A stretch of DNA of 64,000 bases from Selenomonas sp963544755 (GCA_963544755.1 CAUUGH010000005.1:1-64000); one strand, 5' to 3'; shown: positions 52,082 to 60,635, counted from the first letter of the stretch. Translations and numbers: made by a program. Notes: a model not told the origin generated them from the letters alone.

Positions 52082-52760
52082 GCGCTGCAATTGGAACACC
52101 GGGTCCCATAGTAGAACTTACCGTTATTGCACGGATATACTGCCCCTTAGCTGCTGACGGACGAACGCGAATGAGCGTATCTACGAGTGCTTGATAGTTT
52201 TCTTTGAGCTTTTCAGCGTCAAAAGAAGCTTTGCCTATCGGCACATGGATGTTTCCTGCTTTATCCGTACGATACTCCACTTTACCTGCCTTGATCTCAT
52301 TTATAGCTTTGACAACATCCATGGTGACTGTCCCTAATTTCGGATTCGGCATGAGTCCGCGAGGGCCTAAAACCTTACCAAGACGACCGACTGTCCCCAT
52401 CATATCGGGCGTAGCGACAGCGACATCAAAATCAAACCAACCGCCCTGTATCTTCGTCACGATTTCATCAGATCCTACATAATCGGCACCGGCATCTTCA
52501 GCTTCCTTGACTTTTTCACCCTTGGCAAAGACGAGAACCTTTTTTGCCTTGCCTGTGCCATGCGGCAAAACCATCGCACCGCGAACCTGCTGATCTGCAT
52601 ACTTCGGGTCGACACCTAGACGAATATGCAGCTCAATCGTTTCGTCAAATTTTGCCGTTGCAGTCTTTTTCACAAGTTCCATGGCCTCATCTACGCTGTA
52701 AAGTTTGCCGGCTTCCAGTAGCTTTGCGGCATCTTGGTATTTCTTGCCGTGTTTTGCCAT
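52074..52760 (-). CDS. rplA: 50S ribosomal protein L1
   Basis: A 228-residue protein of the L1 stalk that moves deacylated tRNA out of the ribosome. MAKHGKKYQDAAKLL and the central LGKVLGPRGLMPNPKLGTV block are typical, and the C-terminal TVSSTMGPGVPI closes it. It follows rplK, with a small hairpin between that may be its own binding site. Ribosome site aaaggag lies before the ATG. Confidence 0.97.
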   Translation of the reverse strand: MAKHGKKYQDAAKLLEAGKLYSVDEAMELVKKTATAKFDETIELHIRLGVDPKYADQQVRGAMVLPHGTGKAKKVLVFAKGEKVKEAEDAGADYVGSDEIVTKIQGGWFDFDVAVATPDMMGTVGRLGKVLGPRGLMPNPKLGTVTMDVVKAINEIKAGKVEYRTDKAGNIHVPIGKASFDAEKLKENYQALVDTLIRVRPSAAKGQYIRAITVSSTMGPGVPIAALA

Positions 52761-52775
52761 TAAAAAATTCTCCTT

Positions 52776-52805
52776 TCGTGGTCATAGCGGTTTTTCCTGC
52801 CACGA
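52776..52805 (-). promoter_or_regulatory. Candidate L1-binding hairpin between rplK and rplA
   Basis: On the minus strand tcgtggcagg pairs with ccgctatgaccacga through the outer stem tcgtgg/ccacga and the inner gg/cc, leaving an asymmetric internal loop. This resembles the rRNA-like site through which L1 represses L11-L1 synthesis. It ends just before the rplA ribosome site. Confidence 0.5.
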
Positions 52806-52821
52806 GCATGAGCGCCTCGAA

Positions 52822-53247
52822 TCAATCGACGATTTCGATACCCATGCTGCGAGCCGTTCCCTCGATCATGCGCGTAGCAGCTTCAATGTCTGCCGCATTT
52901 AGATCCTGCATCTTCAACTGTGCGATCTCTTGTACTTTTGCACGCGCTACCTTGGCGACTTTCGTCTTGTTCGGCTCACCGGAAGCTTTTTCAATACCAG
53001 CGGCTTTCTTCAAAAGAATTGCGGCAGGCGGCGTTTTCGTGATAAACGTAAATGATCTATCTTCGAAAACGGTAATTTCAACGGGAATGACAAGACCTGC
53101 CTGTTTAGCTGTCCTCTCATTAAACTCTTTGACAAAAGCCATGATGTTAACGCCTGCCTGACCGAGTGCAGGACCTACCGGCGGAGCCGGACTTGCCTTA
53201 CCAGCAACAACCTGCAGTTTCACAAGCTTTGTGACCTTCTTTGCCAT
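52822..53247 (-). CDS. rplK: 50S ribosomal protein L11
   Basis: A 141-residue protein at the GTPase centre of the 50S subunit. VKLQVVAGKASPAPPVGPAL at the N-terminus, GLVIPVEITVFEDRSFTFIT in the middle and the C-terminal ARTMGIEI-like end (GTARSMGIEIVD) identify it. The ribosome site aaggagg precedes the ATG. It lies between nusG and rplA in the usual order. Confidence 0.98.
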   Translation of the reverse strand: MAKKVTKLVKLQVVAGKASPAPPVGPALGQAGVNIMAFVKEFNERTAKQAGLVIPVEITVFEDRSFTFITKTPPAAILLKKAAGIEKASGEPNKTKVAKVARAKVQEIAQLKMQDLNAADIEAATRMIEGTARSMGIEIVD

Positions 53248-53314
53248 ATTTTTAACACCTCCTTAAAAGGGAAATGAACGCCGCACTTGCTACATATAGC
53301 ATCAAAGCGACGAA

Positions 53315-53851
53315 CTACATTTTTTCAACTTCATTATACGAAAGTTCTAACACCGTTTCGCGTCCAAATATATCACCAAGCACCTTGACTGTACCTTTTT
53401 CTGGGAACACTTCCGATACTGTAGCGGCGAAATTCTTAAAAGCACCCGAGTTGATGCGAACCGCCTGCCCTACTTCAAGATCAATGTCAACAACAGGTTT
53501 TTCTTCCTCTTTCTCGATAGATTTTAATATATGTTTAACTTCTGCGTCAGAAAGGGGAATAGGCTTAGTACCAGAGCCAACGAAACCCGTGACCCCAGGT
53601 GTATTACGCACGACGTACCACGAGCGATCATTTACGATCATTTCAACCAAAGCATAGCCTGGAAAAACTTTTTTCTTGACGAGTTTCTTCTTGCCGTCCT
53701 TAACTTCAGTTTCTTCTTCCATAGGAACTATGATATTGAAAATATTGTCCTCCATCCCCATGGTATGGACGCGAGACTCAAGATTCGCCTTGACCTTGTT
53801 CTCATATCCGGAATAGGTATGAATCACATACCATTTCTTCTCAGACTCCAT
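53315..53851 (-). CDS. nusG: Transcription termination/antitermination factor NusG
   Basis: A 178-residue RNA polymerase-binding factor. The NGN domain starts KKWYVIHTYSGYENKVKANL and includes KKKVFPGYALVEMI and RNTPGVTGFVG; the KOW domain near residue 125 includes VGQAVRINSGAFKNFAATVS. It lies between secE and rplK. The NGN and KOW parts are complete. Confidence 0.97.
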   Translation of the reverse strand: MESEKKWYVIHTYSGYENKVKANLESRVHTMGMEDNIFNIIVPMEEETEVKDGKKKLVKKKVFPGYALVEMIVNDRSWYVVRNTPGVTGFVGSGTKPIPLSDAEVKHILKSIEKEEEKPVVDIDLEVGQAVRINSGAFKNFAATVSEVFPEKGTVKVLGDIFGRETVLELSYNEVEKM

Positions 53852-53866
53852 CGTGCCTCCAGCCTT

Positions 53867-54121
53867 CTATCGCAAAATGAGTTGAAATAACCTTGCAAAA
53901 AACGCATCACATATCCAGATAAGCGCACAGACAACCACGACCGCCACGCCCACAACGCCAGTATAAGTAACCAACTCTTTGCGGTTCGGCCATGTTACCT
54001 TCTTCATCTCTGCTTTGACCTCGACCATGAAGCGGAAGAGGCTAAAGCCATCTGTAGAAGACTGCGACGCCGACGATCTTTCCTCCGTCAAAGCATTCAC
54101 ACCCCGCATCCTTTTTTGCAA
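53867..54121 (-). CDS. secE: Preprotein translocase subunit SecE
   Basis: A single-helix membrane protein of the Sec channel. The conserved cytoplasmic segment EVKAEMKKVTWPNRKELV is followed by the helix TGVVGVAVVVVCALIWICDA. The start is unsettled: the open frame begins at TTG 54121, an ATG is at 54109 and a GTG at 54100 has the best-spaced purine site (aagga). The protein would then be 77-84 residues, longer than the shortest SecE proteins by a Ser-rich N-terminus. It lies between rpmG and nusG. Confidence 0.92.
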   Translation of the reverse strand: MQKRMRGVNALTEERSSASQSSTDGFSLFRFMVEVKAEMKKVTWPNRKELVTYTGVVGVAVVVVCALIWICDAFFARLFQLILR

Positions 54122-54131
54122 GCCGCAAAAC

Positions 54132-54281
54132 TCACTTTGTTTCTTTATGCGGCGTATGCTTCTTGCAAAACTTGCAATACTTATTAAACTCTAACCGATC
54201 AGGATCATTTTTTTTGTTCTTGTTGGTCTGATAATTGCGATTCTTGCAAACTGTACAAGCCAGTGTAACAGCATTGCGCAT
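54132..54281 (-). CDS. rpmG: 50S ribosomal protein L33
   Basis: A 49-residue zinc-ribbon protein. MRNAVTLACTVCKNRNYQT and YCKFCKKHTPHKETK give the two CxxC pairs of the zinc-binding form. ATG 54281 is preceded by ggaggga. The frame stays open upstream to 54335, but that part has no L33 character. It heads the rpmG-secE-nusG unit and has a good promoter. Confidence 0.95.
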   Translation of the reverse strand: MRNAVTLACTVCKNRNYQTNKNKKNDPDRLEFNKYCKFCKKHTPHKETK

Positions 54282-54313
54282 ATTCAGCACTCCCTCCATA
54301 AAATTACTAACAT

Positions 54314-54342
54314 ACTCTATCACACTTAATATCAAGTGTCAA
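54314..54342 (-). promoter_or_regulatory. Promoter of rpmG-secE-nusG
   Basis: On the minus strand ttgaca (54337-54342) and tagagt (54314-54319) are 17 bases apart, about 35 bases before the rpmG start. Confidence 0.7.
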
Positions 54343-54383
54343 CACACATGGATAAAATCAAGCTAAATTTATAGCCAACACAA

Positions 54384-54402
54384 CAAAAACCCCTTTACGG
54401 GG
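54384..54402 (-). terminator. Weak terminator after the tRNA pair
   Basis: On the minus strand a four-base cccc/gggg stem with a five-base loop is followed by tttttgttg. The stem is short, so part of the transcript may run on into rpmG. Confidence 0.4.
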
Positions 54403-54409
54403 CTTAAAA

Positions 54410-54486
54410 TGGTGGCGGCACAGAGATTTGAACTCCGGACACTGCGGGTATGAACCGCATGCTCTAGCCAACTGAGCTATGCCGCC
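54410..54486 (-). tRNA. tRNA-Met (CAT), elongator type
   Basis: The 77-base cloverleaf starts ggcggcatagctcagttggc and ends gtgccgcc-a-cca. The anticodon loop is ttcatac, with anticodon cat between the tgcgg/ccgca stem. The seven-base acceptor pairs perfectly and CCA is encoded. The elongator identity is preferred over initiator because the acceptor ends in a normal first pair; a tRNA-Ile(CAT) reading is less likely. Confidence 0.93.
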
Positions 54487-54495
54487 CTATTATGA

Positions 54496-54571
54496 TGGAG
54501 CTGATGACCGGGATTGAACCGGTGACCTTATCCTTACCAAGGATACGCTCTGCCGACTGAGCTACATCAGC
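54496..54571 (-). tRNA. tRNA-Thr (GGT)
   Basis: The 76-base cloverleaf starts gctgatgtagctcagtcggc. The anticodon loop ttggtaa, within the tatcc/ggata stem, gives anticodon ggt. The acceptor gctgatg/catcagc is perfect, the discriminator is T, and CCA is encoded. It lies ten bases upstream of tRNA-Met and shares its promoter. Confidence 0.95.
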
Positions 54572-54588
54572 AATCTGACAACGATGCT

Positions 54589-54617
54589 ATTATACACGCT
54601 CTAGTCGAAAATTGCAA
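54589..54617 (-). promoter_or_regulatory. Promoter of the tRNA-Thr/tRNA-Met unit
   Basis: On the minus strand ttgcaa (54612-54617) and tataat (54589-54594) are spaced by exactly 17 bases, about 17 bases before the tRNA-Thr 5' end. Confidence 0.8.
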
Positions 54618-54684
54618 CAAAAATTCCCACGCATCTATTTTTTGTCGCGTACGGTAAAAACGTAAAGGGTGACATAACTTTAGA

Positions 54685-54750
54685 GAAACACCGATAAAAT
54701 GAAATCGCCTATATTTGTGCAGATGCGCTGCTGGATTTATCAATGCTTCC
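54685..54750 (+). repeat. Dispersed palindromic element, copy next to polC
   Basis: The left arm gaaacaccgataaaatgaaa and right arm ggatttatcaatgcttcc are imperfect inverted repeats; the centre atttgtgcagatgcgctgct is shared with the copy at 38.6 kb. It ends four bases from the polC stop codon. Confidence 0.75.
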
Positions 54751-54754
54751 TAAA

Positions 54755-57700
54755 CTACATAAAAAGCTCTATCTGATCACTTGCGTCCATGTCCGCAAGG
54801 CAGCCATGCACCTGTAGTGCCTCAATACACGTTTTTGATATGCCGGTGCGCTTTTTTATATCCTCAATCGAAGTAAAGATGCCATTTTTTCGCGCCTCGA
54901 TGATGCTGTATGCGGCTGATGTGCTAACGCCATTTAAAGAGGAGAGCGGCGGCAAAAGTGAGTTTTCGTGCAAAATAAAACGCTCCGCGTCAGAAGCATA
55001 GAGATCGACGCGCTCCATAAAAAAGCCCCTAAGATACATTTCCCAAGCGAGCTGCAAAACAACGATCGTAGCTTTTTCCTTGATGTCGGGTGCTTCCTTT
55101 GCTTCTAAGGCATTAAGTTGTTTTTTTACATAGTCCTTGCCGCGCGCTACGACATCGGCATCAAACTCTGCCGCACGAATTGAAAAATATGCGGCATAAA
55201 ATGCCAGCGGATAATGTACCTTGCAGTAAGCGATGCGCCAAGCCATCATGACGTAGGCGGTCGCATGGGCACGTGGGAACATATACTTGATCTTTTGACA
55301 GGCTTCGATGTACCATTCGGGAATACCGCCTGCACGCAGAACTTTCACGACATCTGCCTTGATTCCCCTGCCTTTTCTTACAGATTCCATTGTCTGAAAT
55401 GACAAAAGCGGATCGATACCGTGGTGGATCAGATACATCATGATGTCATCGCGTGCCGATATAGCTTCGCGCAAGGTGCATTGACCGCTGCGAATAAGAT
55501 CTTGGGCGTTTCCTAGCCAGACATCTGTGCCGTGCGAAAAGCCCGAGATACGCACGAGATCACTAAAACACGACGGATGCGTGTCATCGATCATCTGGCG
55601 CGTGAAACCCGTGCGAAATTCAGGGATGCCGAAAGTACCGGAGTTTGCGCCCAATTCCTTAGGATCTAGCCCCAATGCTTTCGTTGAGGAAAAAATGCTC
55701 AAAGTCGCCGGATCGTCAAACGGTATCGTCCTGGGATCGCGATGCGTTAGATCTTCTAGCATCTTGATAACCGTCGGATCATCATGCCCGAGTATATCGA
55801 GCTTGACAAGACGACTGCTGATCGAGTGATAATCAAAATGCGTCGTTATCGTCGTCGTATTCTTATCGTCGGCTGGATGTTGAATAGGTGTAAAAAAATG
55901 CACGTCCATGTTGCGCGGCACGACCATTATACCGGCGGGATGCTGTCCTGTCGTACGCTTTACGCCTATGCAGCCTGCGGCAAGATTAGCGATGTAGGCA
56001 TTATGCTTCTTGATGCCCTGTTCTTCAAAAAACTTTTTTACATAGCCAAATGCCGTTTTATCTGCGACTGTAGCAATCGTACCTGCACGATAGACATTAT
56101 CTTTGCCAAATAGCTCTTCTGTATACTTGTGCGCTACTGGTTGATAATCGCCAGAAAAATTTAAATCAATATCTGGAACTTTGTCACCATCAAAGCCTAA
56201 GAATACGGCAAAAGGAATATCGTGTCCATCCTTTAAAAGCTGCGTGTCGCAAACGGGGCATTTACGGCTAGGTAAATCGTAGCCACAGCCGACAGAGCCG
56301 TCCTCGACGAACTCGCTAAACTTACAATGTGGGCAGCGCCAATGTGGCGGCAAGGGATTGACCTCCGTGATGTCGGTCATAGTCGCCACGAAAGAAGAGC
56401 CGACAGAACCACGTGAGCCGACGAGATAACCGTCGTCGTTAGACTTCTTTACAAGACGCTGCGCGATGAGGTAAAGCACGGAAAAGCCATGTCCGATGAT
56501 CGGTGTAAGCTCCTGCTGCAAGCGTGCTTCAACGACCGCCGGCAGATTTTCACCATAAAGGGCGCGTGCCTTGCTATACGACATCTCACGAATTTGCTCT
56601 GGCGCACCGGGAATCATCGGCGAATAAAGATCGTCGGGGATAGGTTTGATCTTTTCTATCATGTCACTTATTTTGCGCGGATTCGTCACGACAGCTTCGT
56701 ATGCTGCCTCTTTTCCAAGGTAATCGAACTCAGCAAGCATTTCCTCTGTCGTACGCAAAAAAAGCGGCGGCTGCATCGTTGCATCCTCAAATCCCTTGCC
56801 TTTCATCAATATGGCGCGATAGATGGCATCTTCAGGGTTTAGAAAATGAACATCGCAGGTCGCAATAAGTAGCTTTTCGAGTTTTTTTGCCAGCTCAGCC
56901 ACTTTGATGTTGATGCGACGCAGGTCCTCGTCATTTTTAATCTGCGGGAATTTATCGCTACGCACAAGAAATTCGTTGTTGCCGATCGGCTGAATTTCCA
57001 GATAATCATAAAAACGTGCGATTTCTAACAACTCTTCTTCCGGTCTTTGCTCGACAATGGCGCGGATTAGCTCACCTGCTTCACAGGCAGAGCCGATTAT
57101 GATGTCCTCGCGATACTCTTCAACAATGTGTTTAGGAATTCGCGGCTGACGATGTAAATATTTAAGATGTGATAGTGACACCATTTGATAGAGATTTCGC
57201 AAGCCGTTTAGGTTCTTTGCAAGAAAAATGATATGGTTTGCATACTTTTGCTCAAAATCTTCTTGGACAAGATAGCCTTCCATGCCGTAAATCACCTTGA
57301 TATCAAGCTTCGATGCTGCTTTCGCCGCGTCAGGAAACGCCTGCACGACGCCATGATCGGTTATGGCAATAGCCGGCCAGCCCCAAGAAGCCGCCGTTTG
57401 AATCAGTGTTTCTGCCGATATGACCGCATCCATGCTGCTCATATGCGTATGCGCGTGCAGCTCAACGCGCTTTAGCGCAGCTGTATCTTCGCGCTTCGGC
57501 TTTTCAACTTTTTGCATAGAATCTACAAAAAGCATAAAGTCGTTTTGAAACGTATCGAAGCGAATTGATCCCTTGATGCGTACAAGTAAACCTTCTTTAA
57601 CGAAAGCTAATGCCTTATCGTACGCTTCTTGTTCTTTTTCCTTGAAGAATTTTTTACAACTAATCCCATTTGTACTATCAGCAAAATCAAAGAGCAAAAG

Positions 57701-58513
57701 CTTCGTATTGGTCTTGAACTCTCGTGAACTGACGCGCCCGACCGTACCTGTCAAAATTACACTCTTCATCTCACCGTCAATATCATCAACAGCAATAGCT
57801 TCGCCTGTAAACTTTTTGCCAAAAATTACACCAGATCCAGTTTTCATCTCGTGCGATGGACGCACAAAATTAGCCGCCATCTTTTCCTCTTGCGGCACGC
57901 TGCTTGCTGTAGGTATTAAAGTTTTGCTGTCATGGCGCACACGCTCTTTAGTGGCAGCATATCGTGCCATCTCTTGCGCTTCTTCTTGGCTGATGTATTC
58001 TTCATCGACCACTTTATAAGAAACGAGGCAGCGAATCGTCAGCATCTTTTCAATAGCTTTTTGCAAAAGATTCGCCACATCATGTATACGCAAGATCTCG
58101 CCCGAAAGCTCTCCTTTGACCTCTATACGCAAGCTATTGTCACCAAAGACGCGCTTTGCGCTTTTTAGCAAATGCAGCACTGTCGGATTGCCGTTTGCAG
58201 CAACAAGGCAAAGCTCCTTCCATGCACGTTCAATCGAAGCTTCAATATCTAAAATGTCTTGATAAAAGATAATATGTTCAATATGCACTTGCTTTTTGAT
58301 ATAGACTCCAACTCGCTCTAAAAAGCTCGTTTTTATAAATTCCTGCGTTTGAAGCAAAATTTCCCATACATTTGCTTCAAGAGAAATTTCCACGTGTTTT
58401 ATGACAGCAGCAAAAAAGATCTGCTGCTCCTGTTGTGTAAGTGCCATGCCTTGTGTAAGCTCTAGCAGGATATTTCTTTTTTCCGGGATAATACATAGCT
58501 TCTTTTGCATCAT
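54755..58513 (-). CDS. polC: DNA polymerase III PolC, without the exonuclease insert
   Basis: A 1252-residue C-family polymerase. In order: N-terminal domains (1-225), an OB-fold (about 231-335), the PHP domain beginning VELHAHTHMSSMDAVISAET (350), the palm with LVGSRGSVGSSFVATMTDIT, a zinc motif CPHCKFSEF and CPVCDTQLL, and the VPDIDLNFSGDYQ catalytic block. In the classical Gram-positive enzyme (about 1440 residues) a DnaQ-like exonuclease with DVETTGL is inserted in the PHP domain; here IKVIYGMEGYLVQEDFEQ runs directly into ANHIIFLAKNLNGLRNL at residues 405-442, so the insert is absent. It follows the transglycosylase gene after nine bases. Confidence 0.95.
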   Translation of the reverse strand: MMQKKLCIIPEKRNILLELTQGMALTQQEQQIFFAAVIKHVEISLEANVWEILLQTQEFIKTSFLERVGVYIKKQVHIEHIIFYQDILDIEASIERAWKELCLVAANGNPTVLHLLKSAKRVFGDNSLRIEVKGELSGEILRIHDVANLLQKAIEKMLTIRCLVSYKVVDEEYISQEEAQEMARYAATKERVRHDSKTLIPTASSVPQEEKMAANFVRPSHEMKTGSGVIFGKKFTGEAIAVDDIDGEMKSVILTGTVGRVSSREFKTNTKLLLFDFADSTNGISCKKFFKEKEQEAYDKALAFVKEGLLVRIKGSIRFDTFQNDFMLFVDSMQKVEKPKREDTAALKRVELHAHTHMSSMDAVISAETLIQTAASWGWPAIAITDHGVVQAFPDAAKAASKLDIKVIYGMEGYLVQEDFEQKYANHIIFLAKNLNGLRNLYQMVSLSHLKYLHRQPRIPKHIVEEYREDIIIGSACEAGELIRAIVEQRPEEELLEIARFYDYLEIQPIGNNEFLVRSDKFPQIKNDEDLRRINIKVAELAKKLEKLLIATCDVHFLNPEDAIYRAILMKGKGFEDATMQPPLFLRTTEEMLAEFDYLGKEAAYEAVVTNPRKISDMIEKIKPIPDDLYSPMIPGAPEQIREMSYSKARALYGENLPAVVEARLQQELTPIIGHGFSVLYLIAQRLVKKSNDDGYLVGSRGSVGSSFVATMTDITEVNPLPPHWRCPHCKFSEFVEDGSVGCGYDLPSRKCPVCDTQLLKDGHDIPFAVFLGFDGDKVPDIDLNFSGDYQPVAHKYTEELFGKDNVYRAGTIATVADKTAFGYVKKFFEEQGIKKHNAYIANLAAGCIGVKRTTGQHPAGIMVVPRNMDVHFFTPIQHPADDKNTTTITTHFDYHSISSRLVKLDILGHDDPTVIKMLEDLTHRDPRTIPFDDPATLSIFSSTKALGLDPKELGANSGTFGIPEFRTGFTRQMIDDTHPSCFSDLVRISGFSHGTDVWLGNAQDLIRSGQCTLREAISARDDIMMYLIHHGIDPLLSFQTMESVRKGRGIKADVVKVLRAGGIPEWYIEACQKIKYMFPRAHATAYVMMAWRIAYCKVHYPLAFYAAYFSIRAAEFDADVVARGKDYVKKQLNALEAKEAPDIKEKATIVVLQLAWEMYLRGFFMERVDLYASDAERFILHENSLLPPLSSLNGVSTSAAYSIIEARKNGIFTSIEDIKKRTGISKTCIEALQVHGCLADMDASDQIELFM

Positions 58514-58522
58514 ATGCCTCGC

Positions 58523-59156
58523 TTACTCTCTACCATAAAGCTCCATATACTTCTGACGATTTTTCAAAACGCTTGCTACATAAGTACGCGTTTCTTCATA
58601 GGGAATGGCGGAAACCTCTTGAAAATCCATATCCCAATGCTTTTCTTCCATCCAATCGTATACGTTACCGCGTCCTGCATTATATGCTGCTAATGCCAAT
58701 ACCTCGTTGCCGCCAAACTCATCTTCTAGTGATGCGATATACCATGTGCCATACTCGATGTTTTTCTGCGGCTCATGCAAAACAGCCAAATTGTATTCTC
58801 TATCGCCAAGCTGTTCGGCAATCCACAGTGCTGTTTCTGGCATCAACTGCATCAAGCCGACTGCACCACGCTTGGACTTTGCCTCAATTTGAAATTTACT
58901 CTCCGATAAAATTATGCCTGCTACAAGCGAGCTATCTACATGATATTTCTCTGCATAATGCTCTATGACGGAGCGGTAGGGATAAGGGTAGAGATATTGA
59001 CGCTGCATGGATTCTAACTGCATGGCGAAAAAAAAAAGAAAATGCCATGCACCAAATGACAATACCGAAGAAAAGTGCCACAAATCGGCGATTCGTTTCC
59101 TCGCGTTTTTTCTTGACGCGCCTATAAAAATCACCGCCCGTCCTCTCTTGTAACAT
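58523..59156 (-). pseudogene. Lytic transglycosylase gene split by a homopolymer frameshift
   Basis: The C-terminal SLT domain is intact: YHVDSSLVAGIILSESKF with the catalytic Glu, KRGAVGLMQLMPETA and LALAAYNAGRGNV. The N-terminal part, MLQERTGGDFYRRVKKKREE then the helix VALFFGIVIWCMAFSFFF, is read in a different frame that starts at ATG 59156 behind gaggg. The two frames meet at ten consecutive T (A on the plus strand, 59028-59037). With nine T the frame would run unbroken to give a 210-residue anchored transglycosylase. It may be a sequencing error, a recent mutation, or a slippage or phase-variable site. It follows mutM-coaE, a usual place for slt. Confidence 0.8.
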
Positions 59157-59188
59157 CGCACCGCCCTCTTTACGTTTTGTGCCGCAGT

Positions 59189-60622
59189 TCAACGAGATCG
59201 CATCTTTTCTAAAGCCGCCGCCACCTGCGCTGTAGTTTCTTTCAAGGTTCCTTCATTATCAATGACAAGATCGGCGCGCGCTCGCTTTTTTTGAAGCGGA
59301 AGCTGCGAACGTATCCTTGTCTTTGCTTCTTCTTTTGTATAGCCATTGCGCTTCATCAAGCGTACAAGCTGCGTATCTTCTGACACATAAACGAGCCAAA
59401 TCTCATCTACCATGCGATTCCATTTAGCTTCAAAGAGCAGCGGCACATCAATAAAAACGAATGTTTCGCCTTTTCTTTTAAGTGCGGTGATTTTCTTTTT
59501 TACAGCGTCAGCGATCAAAGGATGCGCCGCATCGTCAATCCAACGCTTTTCCTTTGGATCAGAAAACACCCTCGCTGCAATTTTCTCGCGGCAAAGACAG
59601 CCGTTGTCGTCTAATACTGTTTCACCGAAATGCTCTACATAAATATTCCAAAGTGGTTTGTGCGGTTTTGCCAAAGCGTGTGCGATCTTATCGGTATCTA
59701 TGACCTTTACACCGAGCTTTAGCAATCTATGACTTACAGTACTCTTGCCGCTAGCGATGCCGCCAGTCAAGCCGATGCATTTCATCTTAGCATCACGAAG
59801 CGGTTGACACTGCGGACAAAAACACGTTCCACGCCCAACAACACGAATTTTTGCAATCCTCGCGCCACAAACAATGCACGGCTTGCCATCGCGCTGATAG
59901 ATATGCAACTTATGCTGATGAGCGCCCACCTTTCCCTCGCCGTCCACATAATCACGAAAGGTCGTGCCGCCGTCTGCGATTGCTTCGGCAATCACCTGAT
60001 TGACCGCCCGATGCAGTCGAAATATTTCATCGCGGTTTAAGCTACCAGCTTTACGAAGCGGATGTATTCCGGCAAAAAACAATGCCTCATCGGCATAGAT
60101 ATTACCAATGCCAACCACTTTTTTTTGATCTAGCAAAAAACCCTTGATACATTGCCCACTTTTTTGCAAAGCTTCACCTAAAGTCTGCGGCGCAAAAGCC
60201 TCTGTCAGCGGTTCCGGTCCCATTCGCAGAAAAGCAGGGTATACTTCTAACTCTCCTGCGCTCAACAGATGAATCTCCCCGAACGTCCGCACATCTTCAA
60301 AAAAAAGCCAACCACCATCATCTAGCTGAAAGAGGACGCGCACATACTTGCTGTGCGGTATGTACGTTGTTCGTCGATACAAGCGTCCCGTCATGCGAAA
60401 GTGAAAGACTAATGCGTCGGTACTCTTTAAATATAGCAACAGATACTTGCCGCGGCGTCCCGTCTGTACGATTTTTTGACCTTGCACACGCAAGCAGAAA
60501 ACTGCTGCCTTAGAAGATTTGATCGTGCGCGGCAAAAGCACCTTAACGGATGCGATCTTTCGTCCCACGATGTATTTTTCCAAAGAACGCCGTATGGTTT
60601 CAACCTCGGGAAGTTCCGGCAT
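59189..60622 (-). CDS. Fused formamidopyrimidine-DNA glycosylase/dephospho-CoA kinase
   Basis: One frame of 477 residues. Residues 1 to about 276 are MutM: MPELPEVETIRRSLE with the catalytic Pro2/Glu3, KKVVGIGNIYADEAL near 167, and a zinc finger with CIVC (249) and CPQC (269). Residues 280-477 are CoaE: MKCIGLTGGIASGKSTVSHR with the P-loop, then VIDTDKIAH, FIDVPLLFE and an RADLVIDN end. Normally these are two adjacent genes, mutM-coaE. Here the linker of about seven residues has no stop codon. CoaE could also be started at the internal ATG (59785), but no clear ribosome site lies before it. MutM removes 8-oxoguanine; CoaE makes CoA. Confidence 0.92.
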   Translation of the reverse strand: MPELPEVETIRRSLEKYIVGRKIASVKVLLPRTIKSSKAAVFCLRVQGQKIVQTGRRGKYLLLYLKSTDALVFHFRMTGRLYRRTTYIPHSKYVRVLFQLDDGGWLFFEDVRTFGEIHLLSAGELEVYPAFLRMGPEPLTEAFAPQTLGEALQKSGQCIKGFLLDQKKVVGIGNIYADEALFFAGIHPLRKAGSLNRDEIFRLHRAVNQVIAEAIADGGTTFRDYVDGEGKVGAHQHKLHIYQRDGKPCIVCGARIAKIRVVGRGTCFCPQCQPLRDAKMKCIGLTGGIASGKSTVSHRLLKLGVKVIDTDKIAHALAKPHKPLWNIYVEHFGETVLDDNGCLCREKIAARVFSDPKEKRWIDDAAHPLIADAVKKKITALKRKGETFVFIDVPLLFEAKWNRMVDEIWLVYVSEDTQLVRLMKRNGYTKEEAKTRIRSQLPLQKKRARADLVIDNEGTLKETTAQVAAALEKMRSR

Positions 60623-60635
60623 CTATCTCATCTCC

